A stretch of DNA of 64,000 nt from Pseudomonas sp. ACM7 (GCF_004136015.1 NZ_CP024866.1:5126066-5190065); one strand, 5' to 3'. Shown: positions 34,765-43,693, numbered from the stretch's first letter. The notes: generated from the sequence alone by a model not told the origin. Program-made: numbers and translations.

Positions 34765-35231
34765 TTGGCAAACGCCCCAAAAGGAACCAAAAGGTCTCGC
34801 CCCAAGCGTCCGGCCCCTCGCTTAGGCTCGGCGTTCCTTCGCTCCGGCGTCCATCTGGGGGCATCGCCTCCGGTTGGCTTCGCTTCAACCTCCTCTCGAT
34901 GTGTTCGACTTCGTCGAACGGCGCTGCGCGCCTGCCCCCCAGATGAACACCTCCACTCAGCCTCCCGAAGGGGCGGGTGGATCAAGATCAAAAGCGGCAG
35001 GCGAGCTAACGCTCGGCCTGTTGAGTGGTGAGAAGCGAAAGGCGAACACCAATCCCCTGTGGGAGCGAGCTTGCTCGCGATGGCGGCCTGATAGCCGACC
35101 AATCTCACACAGGGTGTACGGCCAGTAGCCCGGTGGCCTTCCCCAGCGCCCAAAGCGCTACCAAACCGAAGCATGAACAGGCAGTAAATCTCAGGGACTC
35201 GTATTGGGTCGTAGAATTAGCTGCTGGTTCT
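34765..35231. repeat. 3' half of repeat copy B, then REP unit
   Basis: No gene is seen in these 467 bases. From 34769 to about 35030 the sequence repeats copy A (shared GGAACCAAAAGG, CGTCCGGCCCCTCGCTTAGG, CCCAGATGAACACCTCCACT). A REP unit follows at 35058 (TGTGGGAGCGAGCTTGCTCG). The frame readings over these repeats are artefacts. Confidence 0.75.
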
Positions 35232-35615
35232 TCATTTGAGTAGGCCGGTGTATTTCCCATATAGCCAAAGAACCACCACCGCCCCTGTAACGAAATAGGC
35301 AATATGAAATGGATACGCTGCCCAGCGCTTGAGCCTTTTAGGCAACCGTTTCACTTCTTCAACTGATAAGGGTTCCTGGCGCTGAATTTTTTTAGACGAG
35401 ATTAAAGCGCTGATTGCGGCCAGACGAAAAATTCTTCCATGATGCCCCGTGCCCCACGTGAGGCGGTTGACGCATATGGAATCCAGTTGCTTGAAATGCT
35501 TTTCCAGCGCTTCGAGTTTTGTGTGAGCAGCATAAAAAATGATAGCTACGTCGAAAAGGCTCAGCAGGATAAGCGCTCCCCAGACCCAGGCGAGTGTTGT
35601 TCTAGTGAGTTCCAT
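35232..35615 (-). CDS. small two-helix membrane protein, candidate immunity protein
   Basis: 127 aa with two membrane segments, at about 8-30 (WVWGALILLSLFDVAIIFYA) and near the C-terminus (HIAYFVTGAVVVLWLYG), and a basic middle. The family is not recognised. Its ATG overlaps the stop of the upstream gene (TAATG), so the two are translationally coupled. A small membrane protein coupled to a larger protein with a hydrophobic C-terminal zipper is the usual pattern for immunity to a pore-forming toxin. This is inference. Confidence 0.55.
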   Translation of the reverse strand: MELTRTTLAWVWGALILLSLFDVAIIFYAAHTKLEALEKHFKQLDSICVNRLTWGTGHHGRIFRLAAISALISSKKIQRQEPLSVEEVKRLPKRLKRWAAYPFHIAYFVTGAVVVLWLYGKYTGLLK

Positions 35616-36940
35616 TATTCAGAATGCTCATAGAGTTCTTGCCCAATCAGTTCGCTGCCGTCGGTCATCAGCGTTCCGGTTCCGGTGGCGCCTACCGCGC
35701 CGGCAACGAGTACACAAACGAGTTTTCCGAGCCCTTTTACTTTTGCACACACAGCGGTGCCTATTTTCGAGCCTGCTGCACCCCCGGCGACAGCTCCGGC
35801 TGTACCGCCCACCATTTTTGCGCCCTCAACAAATTTCATTTGCTTGCATTCATCCTCGCGACCAGTAGTGCATACCTCATGAATTTTTAAACTGGATGCG
35901 CCTAACTGCAGACCAATCCCGACATAACCACCGGCTTTCATATATTTTGCTGCTCGTGAGACACCCTCAATGTTCGTTGCGTACCCAGGCAACTGTGTTG
36001 GTGCCCCAGCCTTGTCCCAACGATGAATCGTTCTGCGAGTTGATAACCCCAAGGCTCGCTTGAGTTTCGGGTGATCCGCAATGCCGGTGCCTTTGCGTAC
36101 GAGTGACCCAAGGCTGGCATCAAGCTTCGCCATAAGTCGTTTACGCTTGGAAAAAAACTCTGGCGAATGCAGATTGCGGTACTGGCGATATTGTTGCTGA
36201 TGCAGTTCCTCCAGTTCTTTGAGGGCATTTTTCAAGCCCTCCAGATGCTGCCCAATCATGAACGACGCCACACCCAGCGATCCCGCCGACACTTCCAGAA
36301 ACGGCTCTATAACCTCATGGTGCTCAACCATAAACGAAGCTTCCTCATCACTCAGATCCTTGAGCACTTCGTTAACCTTTTCCGCAGCGATCATCATCTG
36401 CGCCTCTTCACGCCGGCACATGTAGTGCCGTGAATCGCTGAAGATCACCATTTGCCCCGGTTTCACCCTTTCGCCGAGATGGCGATTGAGCGAACGAAAT
36501 TCGCGACGTAACGCATCGCTTGGCGAGCTCTCGTACAGCGAGCGTTCCAGCGACTCAAGACTCATGGGCTTTTCAACTATATAAAATCCCGACTCCGCCG
36601 GTTTGGGCTGCGTGAAGGCGTGATCTTCGACCAGATGTTGCGCCGGGGGTGGTTCGGGTTGTGTCTTGAATCCATTCCATGAACCGCCACTGTTATCCAG
36701 ATTGACGCGAGGCGTGACCATCACCCAATCGCCGTTGCTCACGGCCTGAATCAGTTTTTGCTGGTGGGCGGTCTGCATGTAGTTGGAGTGGTTGGCGCCC
36801 ACGGCATTCAGCAGGTCGTCGAAGCCTTGTAAGTCGTACGGGTAGTTCAGGGCTTGGCGAAGGGCGTCGATGGCTTGATGGCTGTCGAGTACCTGGCCGC
36901 GCTGGCCAGCGAGTTGGTGTTGGGGGATGAGTTTGGTCAC
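35615..36940 (-). CDS. candidate pore-forming toxin/effector with glycine-zipper end
   Basis: 441 aa, not recognised as a named family. The N-terminal 150 residues are soluble with no signal peptide. The middle (about 185-290) is strongly helical with coiled-coil potential (LKNALKELEELHQQQYRQYR). The C-terminus has two Gly/Ala-rich hydrophobic stretches (VGGTAGAVAGGAAGSKIG and VCVLVAGAVGATGTGTL) like glycine zippers in membrane-inserting toxins. A conserved Cys pair may lie in EVCTTGREDECKQ. It lies in an accessory segment beside an intron and REP repeats. It may be a T6SS-type or contact-dependent effector; no PAAR or VgrG gene is adjacent. Confidence 0.5.
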   Translation of the reverse strand: MTKLIPQHQLAGQRGQVLDSHQAIDALRQALNYPYDLQGFDDLLNAVGANHSNYMQTAHQQKLIQAVSNGDWVMVTPRVNLDNSGGSWNGFKTQPEPPPAQHLVEDHAFTQPKPAESGFYIVEKPMSLESLERSLYESSPSDALRREFRSLNRHLGERVKPGQMVIFSDSRHYMCRREEAQMMIAAEKVNEVLKDLSDEEASFMVEHHEVIEPFLEVSAGSLGVASFMIGQHLEGLKNALKELEELHQQQYRQYRNLHSPEFFSKRKRLMAKLDASLGSLVRKGTGIADHPKLKRALGLSTRRTIHRWDKAGAPTQLPGYATNIEGVSRAAKYMKAGGYVGIGLQLGASSLKIHEVCTTGREDECKQMKFVEGAKMVGGTAGAVAGGAAGSKIGTAVCAKVKGLGKLVCVLVAGAVGATGTGTLMTDGSELIGQELYEHSE

Positions 36941-37165
36941 GCTTGTCGCCCAGTCCTTGGAAACGGGGCACTTTGGCGATCACGCTCTGGGGTGGATGCC
37001 GGGGGATTCTGTTTGGCTTGTAGGGGAAGTCCGAATTTTTCTCGGTGTTTGGGGGAGGGTGGTTTGTCAGTGGATTACTGGCTGAATGACAGGGCCAATC
37101 GCGGGCAAGCCACGCTCCCACAGGGAATATGTGCTGATTTGAGGAGTGTGTTTAATAGTGTTTAA

Positions 37166-37499
37166 CGTTACTTCCTGAAAGCTACAGACCCTTGCGCCGT
37201 TGCCTACGACTACGCCAGAATCCGCCGGCTTGTGCGCTTTGGCCCTGGTCTTTATCGTTTACCCATCGCTGCCAATTCAGCGATCGGGTTTAGCGACCCG
37301 ACCTGGTATAAGTGCAACAATGCACCCGTCTTTATTGCAGGCGATGTTATGTCCGCATTCGATATGGTGGCTGTGCGCGGGAGACCCTCGGGTCTGCCGG
37401 GTCTTATACCTCTCGGTTCGCTAACCCGCGTACGGCCGCCACCCTTACTTGTTTAGCGACAGGTACTGGTGGTTCCATCAGGTATAACGGAGCTTCCCC
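37166..37499 (+). other. non-coding leader-like segment before the DUF6124-like gene
   Basis: No convincing gene in 334 bases. The segment contains TTTAGCGAC twice (about 37289 and 37454), GGTATAAGTGCAACAATGCA and CAGGTATAACGG, and short inverted pieces such as GGGTTTAGCGACCCGACC. Several frames are open at once across it, typical of a conserved structured leader rather than protein. I believe similar segments occur before DUF3077/DUF6124 genes in Pseudomonas (from memory). Function unknown. Confidence 0.4.
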
Positions 37500-37865
37500 A
37501 TGTTCAAACCCACACCCAATCCCCCAGAAACCGACACCGTTTCCCCCTACGCGTCACCCGATTCAAAAAAACTCCACGAAGCCGCCGACCGCGCCCTCGA
37601 CCATTACCTCAATCCCCACAAAGACACACCCGAACGCAAGGTCAGGACGATGTTCGTCATCGCGCCGGACATCGATACCGAAAGCCTGTTGGCCCACGCC
37701 TGTGAATCGTTGGCTTCCGCCAGTGTCATGGCTACTGATTTCGCGGTGTTTGTGGAGGGGCCGCAGCGCAGCATGTTGTTGGGCATCCAGCAGGTCATCA
37801 TGCTGGCCGACCTGGCGGTGAATCGGGCGTTGGATAACATCGATCCGCAAGACTCACCCACGTAG
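37500..37865 (+). CDS. DUF6124/DUF3077-family protein
   Basis: 121 aa with the family pattern: a Pro-rich start (MFKPTPNPPETDTVSPYAS), then MFVIAPDIDTESLLAHACE, LASASVMATDFAVFVEGPQR and IQQVIMLADLAVNRAL. These small cytosolic proteins are common in Pseudomonas, and I know no function for them. A broken relative is present at 60157-60412. It ends just before a bidirectional terminator. Confidence 0.75.
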   Translation: MFKPTPNPPETDTVSPYASPDSKKLHEAADRALDHYLNPHKDTPERKVRTMFVIAPDIDTESLLAHACESLASASVMATDFAVFVEGPQRSMLLGIQQVIMLADLAVNRALDNIDPQDSPT

Positions 37866-37880
37866 CTGATCGGCACAGAC

Positions 37881-37917
37881 AAAAAAACCGCGACCCTCCA
37901 AGGACCGCGGTTTTTTT
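37881..37917. terminator. bidirectional intrinsic terminator
   Basis: AAAAAAACCGCG pairs with CGCGGTTTTTTT around a 13-base loop. It serves the DUF6124-like gene on the plus strand and the curlin-repeat operon on the minus strand, which meet here. Confidence 0.93.
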
Positions 37918-37926
37918 GCAGCGCGA

Positions 37927-39306
37927 TTATTGCTGTAGCACGGTTGCCCGGTTGTCGTTGCCCATTTGCTGCACGGTCGCAGTCTGGGTCATGCCACTCT
38001 GAGTGACGCTGGCAATGTTGCCGGTGCCGCCCTGAGTGACGTAGGCCACGTTCATGGTGCCGGACTGGTCGAAGTCGGTGGTGTTGCCAGTGCCGGTGCT
38101 ACTGCCCTGAGCCAGGTTGGTGGTGCCGCGCTGGTCGGCGATGAGGATGTTGTCGCTGCCGTTCTGGTCGAAGTACAGCTCGTTGTAGTTTTCAGCCTGT
38201 TTGACCGTGGTTTTGTTGCCGGTGCCCGTCTGGCTGGTGGTCATGATGTGGCCGACGCCGTCTTGTTTGAAGCTGGCGGTGTTGTTATTGCCGGCTTGGG
38301 TAATGGTTGCGCGTTGGTTACTGCCGAACTGGCCGCCCAGTTGCGGGCCTTTCCAGTTGCTGGCGTAGACCTTGTTTTCAGTGCCCACGGAGGTAGCGTT
38401 CAACACTTGGCTGTCGCCGCTTTGATAGGTGAAGTGCACGTTGCCGGTACCTTGCTGGTACAGCGCCAGGACCGAGCCGATGGAGTCGAACTGGTCCGCA
38501 TAAATTGCGTTGAGGTCGCCGACTTGCAGCACCTGGGCGACGTTGTTTTCGCCGAAGCTCTGGTCGACCACGGTCTCGTTGGTTTTCCCGTACTGGTTGA
38601 CGGTGGCCTCGCTGGCGGTTTGCCCGCCTTGCCAGACTTCGGCGCCGTTGAAGTCGCCGAACTGGTTGATGGTCACGGTACCGCCGTTGCCATCGCGCTG
38701 GTCGCCATAGGCGTAGTTGCCTTCGCCCGCCTGGTTGAGATTGATCTGGCCGCCCATGTGGGCGATTTGTTCGGCGGTGGCGTAGTTGGCGGTGCCGTAC
38801 TGGATGATCACTGCGTTGTTGGCAGTGCCCAGTTGGATCTGTTCGATATTGGCCTCGTTGCTGTCACCAAACTGGAAGGTTTGACCTTGGGTGCCTTCCT
38901 GACTGTCCTGATAAATGAACGAGAAGTTGCCGCTGCCCTGCTGTTGTTGCAGCGCTTCGTTGCCGCCCATGCCGATCGACTGGCTGGCATGGCTGGTGTT
39001 GGAGCTGCCGACCTGTTGCTGGGTGATGGTGCTGCCGTTTTCGAACAGTTGCTCGGCGTAACCGGCGTTGTAGTCGCCGAGTTGATCCTGGGTGATGGTG
39101 CCGGTGGCGTTGTCTTGCACCGCTGCGGCATCGTTGCCCTCGCCGAGTTGCTGCTGGGTGGCGGTACTGAACGGGGCCGCGGTCTGTTTCACGTCGGCGA
39201 TGTTGGCGGTACCGACCTGGTCCTGGGTGGAAACGCTGTCGTCGGCCATCGCCTGGGCACTGAGTAGGACCAGGATGGTGGCGGTGAGGGGCGTCAGTTT
39301 GAACAT
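37927..39306 (-). CDS. csgA: large curlin-repeat protein (CsgA-like fibre subunit)
   Basis: 459 aa. After a signal peptide (ending AMA-DD), nearly the whole protein consists of curlin-type repeats of about 20-25 residues with the pattern Q-x-G-x-x-N-x-A: QLGEGNDAAAVQDN, QQVGSSNTSHASQS, QFGDSNEANIEQIQ, QYGTANYATAEQIA, QMGNDNRATVLQQ. This is about three times the length of classical CsgA (about 150 aa, five repeats). GGAGG precedes the ATG. It is the last gene of the minus-strand operon. Calling it the major subunit follows its size and order after the CsgB-like gene. Confidence 0.88.
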   Translation of the reverse strand: MFKLTPLTATILVLLSAQAMADDSVSTQDQVGTANIADVKQTAAPFSTATQQQLGEGNDAAAVQDNATGTITQDQLGDYNAGYAEQLFENGSTITQQQVGSSNTSHASQSIGMGGNEALQQQQGSGNFSFIYQDSQEGTQGQTFQFGDSNEANIEQIQLGTANNAVIIQYGTANYATAEQIAHMGGQINLNQAGEGNYAYGDQRDGNGGTVTINQFGDFNGAEVWQGGQTASEATVNQYGKTNETVVDQSFGENNVAQVLQVGDLNAIYADQFDSIGSVLALYQQGTGNVHFTYQSGDSQVLNATSVGTENKVYASNWKGPQLGGQFGSNQRATITQAGNNNTASFKQDGVGHIMTTSQTGTGNKTTVKQAENYNELYFDQNGSDNILIADQRGTTNLAQGSSTGTGNTTDFDQSGTMNVAYVTQGGTGNIASVTQSGMTQTATVQQMGNDNRATVLQQ

Positions 39307-39333
39307 GATGAAACCTCCATGTGGTGCAGTGCT

Positions 39334-39795
39334 TTAGCGGTATTGTTTGACCGAAACGCTCATGCCGTTTCCGGATTGGGTCACGGCGCTTGAAAGCCCC
39401 GTGCCGGCCTGGTCGATGCTGGCGTCGTTGTTGTTGCCGTTCTGGGAAATCTGCGCGCGGTTGTGGCTGCCGTTTTGCGTGATTGAGGCGGCGTTGCCAC
39501 TGCCTTGCTGGGTGATCATTGCCATCAGGTCGCTACCTTGCTGCAGGATGTAGGCTTCCTGATTACTGCCCGACTGGACGATGCGACCGAGCAGCGACTG
39601 GCCGTTCTGTTGCAACAGCGCAACGTTGGCCTGGCCGTTCTGATCGATCAGTGCTTGCTGGCCAATCGGTGGTGGTAACTCGCCGAGGTCGGCGCCGGGG
39701 GCCAGGTCGTCGTTCTCCATCAAATCGTCGGCGCGCGCGCCCGCACTGCTGCAGAGCAGAAGCAGGCAGAGCAGGGCGGCGGTCGAGGTTTTCAT
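39334..39795 (-). CDS. csgB: curlin-repeat protein (CsgB-like minor subunit/nucleator)
   Basis: 153 aa from ATG 39795, with AAAGGACG upstream; an upstream in-frame ATG at 39831 lacks one. A signal peptide (ending ARA-DD) and an acidic spacer (LMENDDLAPGADLGELPPP) precede repeats such as IDQNGQANVALLQQNG, ITQQGSGNAASITQNGSH and ISQNGNNNDASIDQAG. The length is near that of CsgB. It lies 27 bases before the larger curlin protein, the usual csgB-csgA order. Confidence 0.88.
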   Translation of the reverse strand: MKTSTAALLCLLLLCSSAGARADDLMENDDLAPGADLGELPPPIGQQALIDQNGQANVALLQQNGQSLLGRIVQSGSNQEAYILQQGSDLMAMITQQGSGNAASITQNGSHNRAQISQNGNNNDASIDQAGTGLSSAVTQSGNGMSVSVKQYR

Positions 39796-39855
39796 GGTTG
39801 CGTCCTTTGGGAAGAGGCCGGCCCCACCCACCGAATCGGCGGGTGGGGCGAGGGC

Positions 39856-42099
39856 TCAGTTCGAGATCACCGAGACCGTGCGCACGGTGCCTTGGGACGA
39901 GGTGATGGTGGCTGTCGGGTTCGCCGATGGAATCACCGCCGTGGTGTTGTTCACTGTCAGCCTCCAGCGACCGGTCGCCGGTACCGTGGTGGTGCCCAGG
40001 GTTGCCAGCCCGGTCGGGGTGGAGACCTTGATGGTGATGGTGTTGCCGGTGGTCACCGATGAGGTGCCTGCAAAGTCCCAGGTGAAGCGGTTGTTGGAGC
40101 GAGCCGACACCGTTGCCGTGGTCACCGTGAAGGTTTCCGCAGCAGGCCTTGGCGAGACTTGCACGGTGACCGTGGCCGGTGTCGACAGGGCGCCGAAGCT
40201 GTCCCGGGCGATGTAGGTGAAGGTCGTGGTGAAGGCCGTCGTGACCGTGGCCGGTGGGGTGTAGGTGATCACAGTACCGTTGCTGCTGACGGTGCCACGA
40301 CCCGCCGCAGGTTGGGTCAGGCTGGCGACCGCCAAAGGCACGTTGCCTTCCGGATCGGTGTCGTTGGCCAACACGTTGATCGGTATCGCCACGCCCAGGG
40401 TCGCGACGGCGTCGGCGACTGCCACCGGTGGCCGGTTAGGCGCCACGGTGATGGTCACGGTCGCTGGGGTAGTCGAAGCCAGGCCTTTGATGTCTTGAGC
40501 CTTGTAGGTGAAGGTCGTGGTTAACGGCACAGTGACCACGGCGGGCGGGGTGTAGACCACCGCAGTCGTGCCGCTCAACGCCACGGTGCCCTGGCCGGCG
40601 GCCGGTTGGGTCAGCGCGGTGATGCTCAGTGGCGTGTTGCCGTCCGGGTCGCTGTCGTTGGCCAGCAGGTTGAGGGTGATCGGCACGCCGAAGCTGGTGC
40701 TGCCGGTGTCGGCCACAGACAGTGGCGCCTGGTTCTCGCCGGTATCCGGTGCGGTACCGACAACCACGACGGGCTCGGTATCGCTGCCGCCCGCGGCGGA
40801 TTTTACCGTGACGGTGGCGGGTGGCTGGGTCAGGTCGGCGATGGTGATTTTTTGCAGAGTGCCGGATTTCGACAGACGTCCGTAACCCTGCGCGACCATG
40901 TCTGGCACCGCCACTTCGTCAGTGGACGTGGCCTCGATCAGCAGGCTGTGATTGCTCCAGTTGTAGCGAGCGGTCTGGATTTTCACCAGGTCAACGAGCT
41001 TGCTCGAGACCGCCGTAGGGCGGGTGGTGCCGGCCGGGTTGGTGGCGGTGAGCACCACGACCGGAGGCACGGGGCCGCTGAGCAGGTGTTGACCGAAGTA
41101 CAACCCGGTGCCGTCACCCACCATGTTGATCAGGCATGGCGTAGGCGGTGGGCCTGGCACAAGGGCGAGGGTTTCGCGGAAGCACAATGTAGAGCTGTTG
41201 TCCGCTTTGCCAAAGACTTCGACCCGGGTGCTGGTACCGGTGCCCGAGGCGATGCGACGGTAGGTTGCACGGCTAAGGTCGACATGGGTTTGCGCACGGT
41301 TGTCGAGGACTTTACCGGCCAGCGTGAACAGGTTGCTTTGGATCGTGCCGGCCGGGCCCTGGATGCGCACAAAGTTGGTGTTGTTGGGGCTGCCGGTGAC
41401 TTGTTCGGTGAGGTTCGGGTCGCCGACGAAGGTTTCGATTGCGCCGGTGTCCGGGTTCACTTCGGTATAGGGGCCGTTGACGCTGCGCAGGAATGGCCCG
41501 ATAGCACCGTTGAGTGCCCCGCTGAAATTCCCCGCCGGACCTACGCCGATGTCTCTGGTGATGTTGATTGCGCGACGACCGGGGGTGGTGACGTTGACCG
41601 TTTCCACGCCATAAGGGTGAGTAATGGTGTAGGTCCCGGCGACGGGCACGTTTATCCGCATACGAATCCGCGCAAAGCTGATTTGATCGCCATCGAGCGG
41701 ATTTCCGCCGGCAAAAGCTGCTTCTATCCCGGCCACGTAGGCGTCCATTCCATAGCCAGCGGCATTGTTGGGAATGTTCATCCCGGCGAGGAACCAGAAG
41801 GCTTCGTCTGGCCAGTTATCCGGGAACACCATCGGCAGGGTGTCGTCGAAAATGCCCGGTGTCGGCAGCAGGGTGCACATGTAGGCCGGTGGCGTGGCAG
41901 CCGGTACCCGCGAACTGGTGGCTCGGGATTGGCACAGTTCCATCGACAGCAGATTGTTGTCCTGATACCAGATCGGGAATTTCCCCGAGGCAAAGGTATA
42001 AGGACCGGGGTCGACGGCAGCGAGTTGCGCGAATGCACTGCCGGACAGCGATAGAGTCAGTCCCAGGGCGTTGAGCGCCAGGCGTGGCCAATTGTTCAT
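39856..42099 (-). CDS. large secreted protein: novel N-terminal domain plus Ig-like repeats
   Basis: 747 aa from ATG 42099 (AGGAGG five bases upstream). A signal peptide ends near SAFA. Residues about 25-465 align by eye with the whole of the 448-aa neighbour; shared motifs include LAAVDPGPY, MCTLLPTPGIFDDT, GDQISFARIRMRI, TPGRRAINITRDIG, GPFLRSVNGPYTE and FVGDPNL. After GGSDTEPVVVV come two tandem Ig/cadherin-like modules (LNLLANDSDPDGNTPLSI and INVLANDTDPEGNVPLAV, each followed by LTQPAAG), then a final beta domain. The family is not recognised. Operon position suggests a surface or fibre-bound role. Confidence 0.7.
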   Translation of the reverse strand: MNNWPRLALNALGLTLSLSGSAFAQLAAVDPGPYTFASGKFPIWYQDNNLLSMELCQSRATSSRVPAATPPAYMCTLLPTPGIFDDTLPMVFPDNWPDEAFWFLAGMNIPNNAAGYGMDAYVAGIEAAFAGGNPLDGDQISFARIRMRINVPVAGTYTITHPYGVETVNVTTPGRRAINITRDIGVGPAGNFSGALNGAIGPFLRSVNGPYTEVNPDTGAIETFVGDPNLTEQVTGSPNNTNFVRIQGPAGTIQSNLFTLAGKVLDNRAQTHVDLSRATYRRIASGTGTSTRVEVFGKADNSSTLCFRETLALVPGPPPTPCLINMVGDGTGLYFGQHLLSGPVPPVVVLTATNPAGTTRPTAVSSKLVDLVKIQTARYNWSNHSLLIEATSTDEVAVPDMVAQGYGRLSKSGTLQKITIADLTQPPATVTVKSAAGGSDTEPVVVVGTAPDTGENQAPLSVADTGSTSFGVPITLNLLANDSDPDGNTPLSITALTQPAAGQGTVALSGTTAVVYTPPAVVTVPLTTTFTYKAQDIKGLASTTPATVTITVAPNRPPVAVADAVATLGVAIPINVLANDTDPEGNVPLAVASLTQPAAGRGTVSSNGTVITYTPPATVTTAFTTTFTYIARDSFGALSTPATVTVQVSPRPAAETFTVTTATVSARSNNRFTWDFAGTSSVTTGNTITIKVSTPTGLATLGTTTVPATGRWRLTVNNTTAVIPSANPTATITSSQGTVRTVSVISN

Positions 42100-42134
42100 G
42101 ATGCCTCCTGATGAGGAACTGGGCATGTGAGCGT

Positions 42135-43481
42135 TCATTGCACGATGACCACTTCTTCGGTGTCGCTGCCGCCATTGGATGACGTCACTCGAACCTTGGC
42201 CGGTGGTATCGGCGAGATGCCGGTGGCCAGGGATTTCACTGCGCCATCGCCACTGAGGGCGCCAATGGCGACACCTGTGCCAGAGGTGGCTGTGAGCACC
42301 GGTGGCGAAGTTTCGTCGCTGGTCGAGGCCACGACCGTTATTTGCCCGGTGCTGAGGCTGTATTCGGCACGTGAAATCACCACCAGGTCCGTCAGGGGCA
42401 TGGGTAAGGTGGTCGGTGTGCTGCTAGCGATGGCCAGGTGGTTGTCGGCGGTCACTTGCAACGTGCTCGGCAAGCTGGGGTTGGTCGAAGATTGCGCATA
42501 CCAGTTGCCGGTGGTGTTGGCCTCGGTAAGGTTCAACACCGGGTTGTTGCTGTCCAGAGTCACTTTGGCCGGTGGCGGCGGGGCCAGGGCGAACACGTCT
42601 TGCTGAGCCACCGGAGCGCTGGCGCCGGGTTTGCGCGAGTAGGTGCTGCGCTGGGTGATCAATGGCGTCGGCCGTGCCATTGTCGCCAACTTGCCGGAGA
42701 TGGCCATCACCGTCGTGCGCAAATCCAGCCCGTTGGGGCCTTCAATGCGTATGTAGTTGGTATTGAAAGGGCTGCCGGTGAAGGCTTCCACCAGGTTCGG
42801 GTCGCCGACGAATTGCTCGGCTGAACCGGTGACCGGATTGGTCTCGGTGTAGGGGCCATTGACGCTGCGCAGGAACGGCCCGACATCGCCCTTAAGGGCA
42901 CCGTCGTAGGTTTTCGGCACGCCGATGCCGATATCCCGGGTCATGTTGATCGCCCGACGCCCGGGGGTGTCGACGTTGAAGACATCGACGCCGTAGGGGT
43001 GGGTAATGACGTAGGTGCCCGCGGTCGGTACATCGACACGCAGGCGGATGCGGGCGAAGCTGATCTGGTCACCTTCGACCGGGTCGCCACCACTGAAGGC
43101 GGCTTCAACGGCGCTGACGTAGGTCAGGTCGATACCTCGGGCTGCGTCGACGATGGTGCCGTCGCCGGTGAACCAGAACGCCTCATCAGGGAAGTTGGTC
43201 GGGAAGACGAGCGGTTGCGTGTCGTCGAAGATCCCGGGTGCCGGCAGCAAGTTGCACATGTACGTCGGTGCGCCCGGTGCGCTGGGCACTCGCGAGCTGA
43301 CAGCCTTGGACAGGCAAAGATCGAGGGTTCGACCGTGAGTGTCCTGATACCAGGCAGCGAACGAGCCGTTGGCTTGCACGTAGGGGCCTGGGTCGACGGC
43401 AAACAGCGCCGCCTGGGCGACGCCTTGGGCCAGTGCGCTAACGACCAGGGCGGCCGCGGTTTTGGACAGTAAAGGGTGCAT
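42135..43481 (-). CDS. secreted protein of unknown family, first gene of the curlin operon
   Basis: 448 aa with a signal peptide (ending QAA). Conserved blocks shared with the 747-aa neighbour run through the protein: FAVDPGPY, MCNLLPAPGIFDDT, PDEAFWF, GDQISFARIRLRV, THPYGVDVFNVDTPGRRAIN, GPFLRSVNGPYTE and a C-terminal SSNGGSDTEEVVIV, where the neighbour goes on into Ig-like repeats. Two Cys pair with the neighbour's Cys in LDLCLS and YMCNLL. I do not recognise it. It lies directly behind a sigma54 promoter and precedes csgB/csgA-like genes. Confidence 0.7.
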   Translation of the reverse strand: MHPLLSKTAAALVVSALAQGVAQAALFAVDPGPYVQANGSFAAWYQDTHGRTLDLCLSKAVSSRVPSAPGAPTYMCNLLPAPGIFDDTQPLVFPTNFPDEAFWFTGDGTIVDAARGIDLTYVSAVEAAFSGGDPVEGDQISFARIRLRVDVPTAGTYVITHPYGVDVFNVDTPGRRAINMTRDIGIGVPKTYDGALKGDVGPFLRSVNGPYTETNPVTGSAEQFVGDPNLVEAFTGSPFNTNYIRIEGPNGLDLRTTVMAISGKLATMARPTPLITQRSTYSRKPGASAPVAQQDVFALAPPPPAKVTLDSNNPVLNLTEANTTGNWYAQSSTNPSLPSTLQVTADNHLAIASSTPTTLPMPLTDLVVISRAEYSLSTGQITVVASTSDETSPPVLTATSGTGVAIGALSGDGAVKSLATGISPIPPAKVRVTSSNGGSDTEEVVIVQ

Positions 43482-43545
43482 GAGTTAAGCCCTCTATATA
43501 TCGAAATGCCTGCCCCATGGAGACGGGTCAGTTGAGAGGGCTTCG

Positions 43546-43560
43546 GCAACTTCCATACCA
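43546..43560 (-). promoter_or_regulatory. sigma54 promoter of the curlin operon (minus strand)
   Basis: Read on the minus strand, TGGTATGGAAGTTGC has GG/GC at -24/-12. The transcript would start near 43534, giving a leader of about 50 bases to the ATG at 43481. Confidence 0.75.
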
Positions 43561-43648
43561 ACCGTCGAAAACGGCCGGTAGAGGCCCGAGTCATGGGCGT
43601 GTCACTCACAAACGGCATCGGAGCGCGGTTTTTGGGAGCGGGCCTCTG

Positions 43649-43693
43649 TCCCCAGGATTGGGGGGAGATGGGGATAAGGAGTAAGTGGGGGGA
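43649..43693. promoter_or_regulatory. candidate MnxR boxes between the curlin operon and mnxS1
   Basis: TCCCCAGGATTGGGGGGA is an inverted repeat, followed by GGGGA at 43670 and GGGGGGA at 43687. They lie about 90-145 bases upstream of the minus-strand sigma54 promoter, and are also upstream of mnxS1 on the other strand. Confidence 0.5.

Noticed and set aside
32561..34946. Repeated short frames over the REP-associated repeats
   Set aside because: The same sequence is read on both strands in both repeat copies; this is repeat structure, not genes.
37200..37456. Short plus-strand frames before the DUF6124-like gene
   Set aside because: Three frames are open together, there is no ribosome site, and the composition is that of a non-coding leader.
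37966..39267. 433-aa plus-strand frame opposite the curlin-repeat gene
   Set aside because: A mirror of the repetitive curlin codons; it has no start signal and lies past a terminator.
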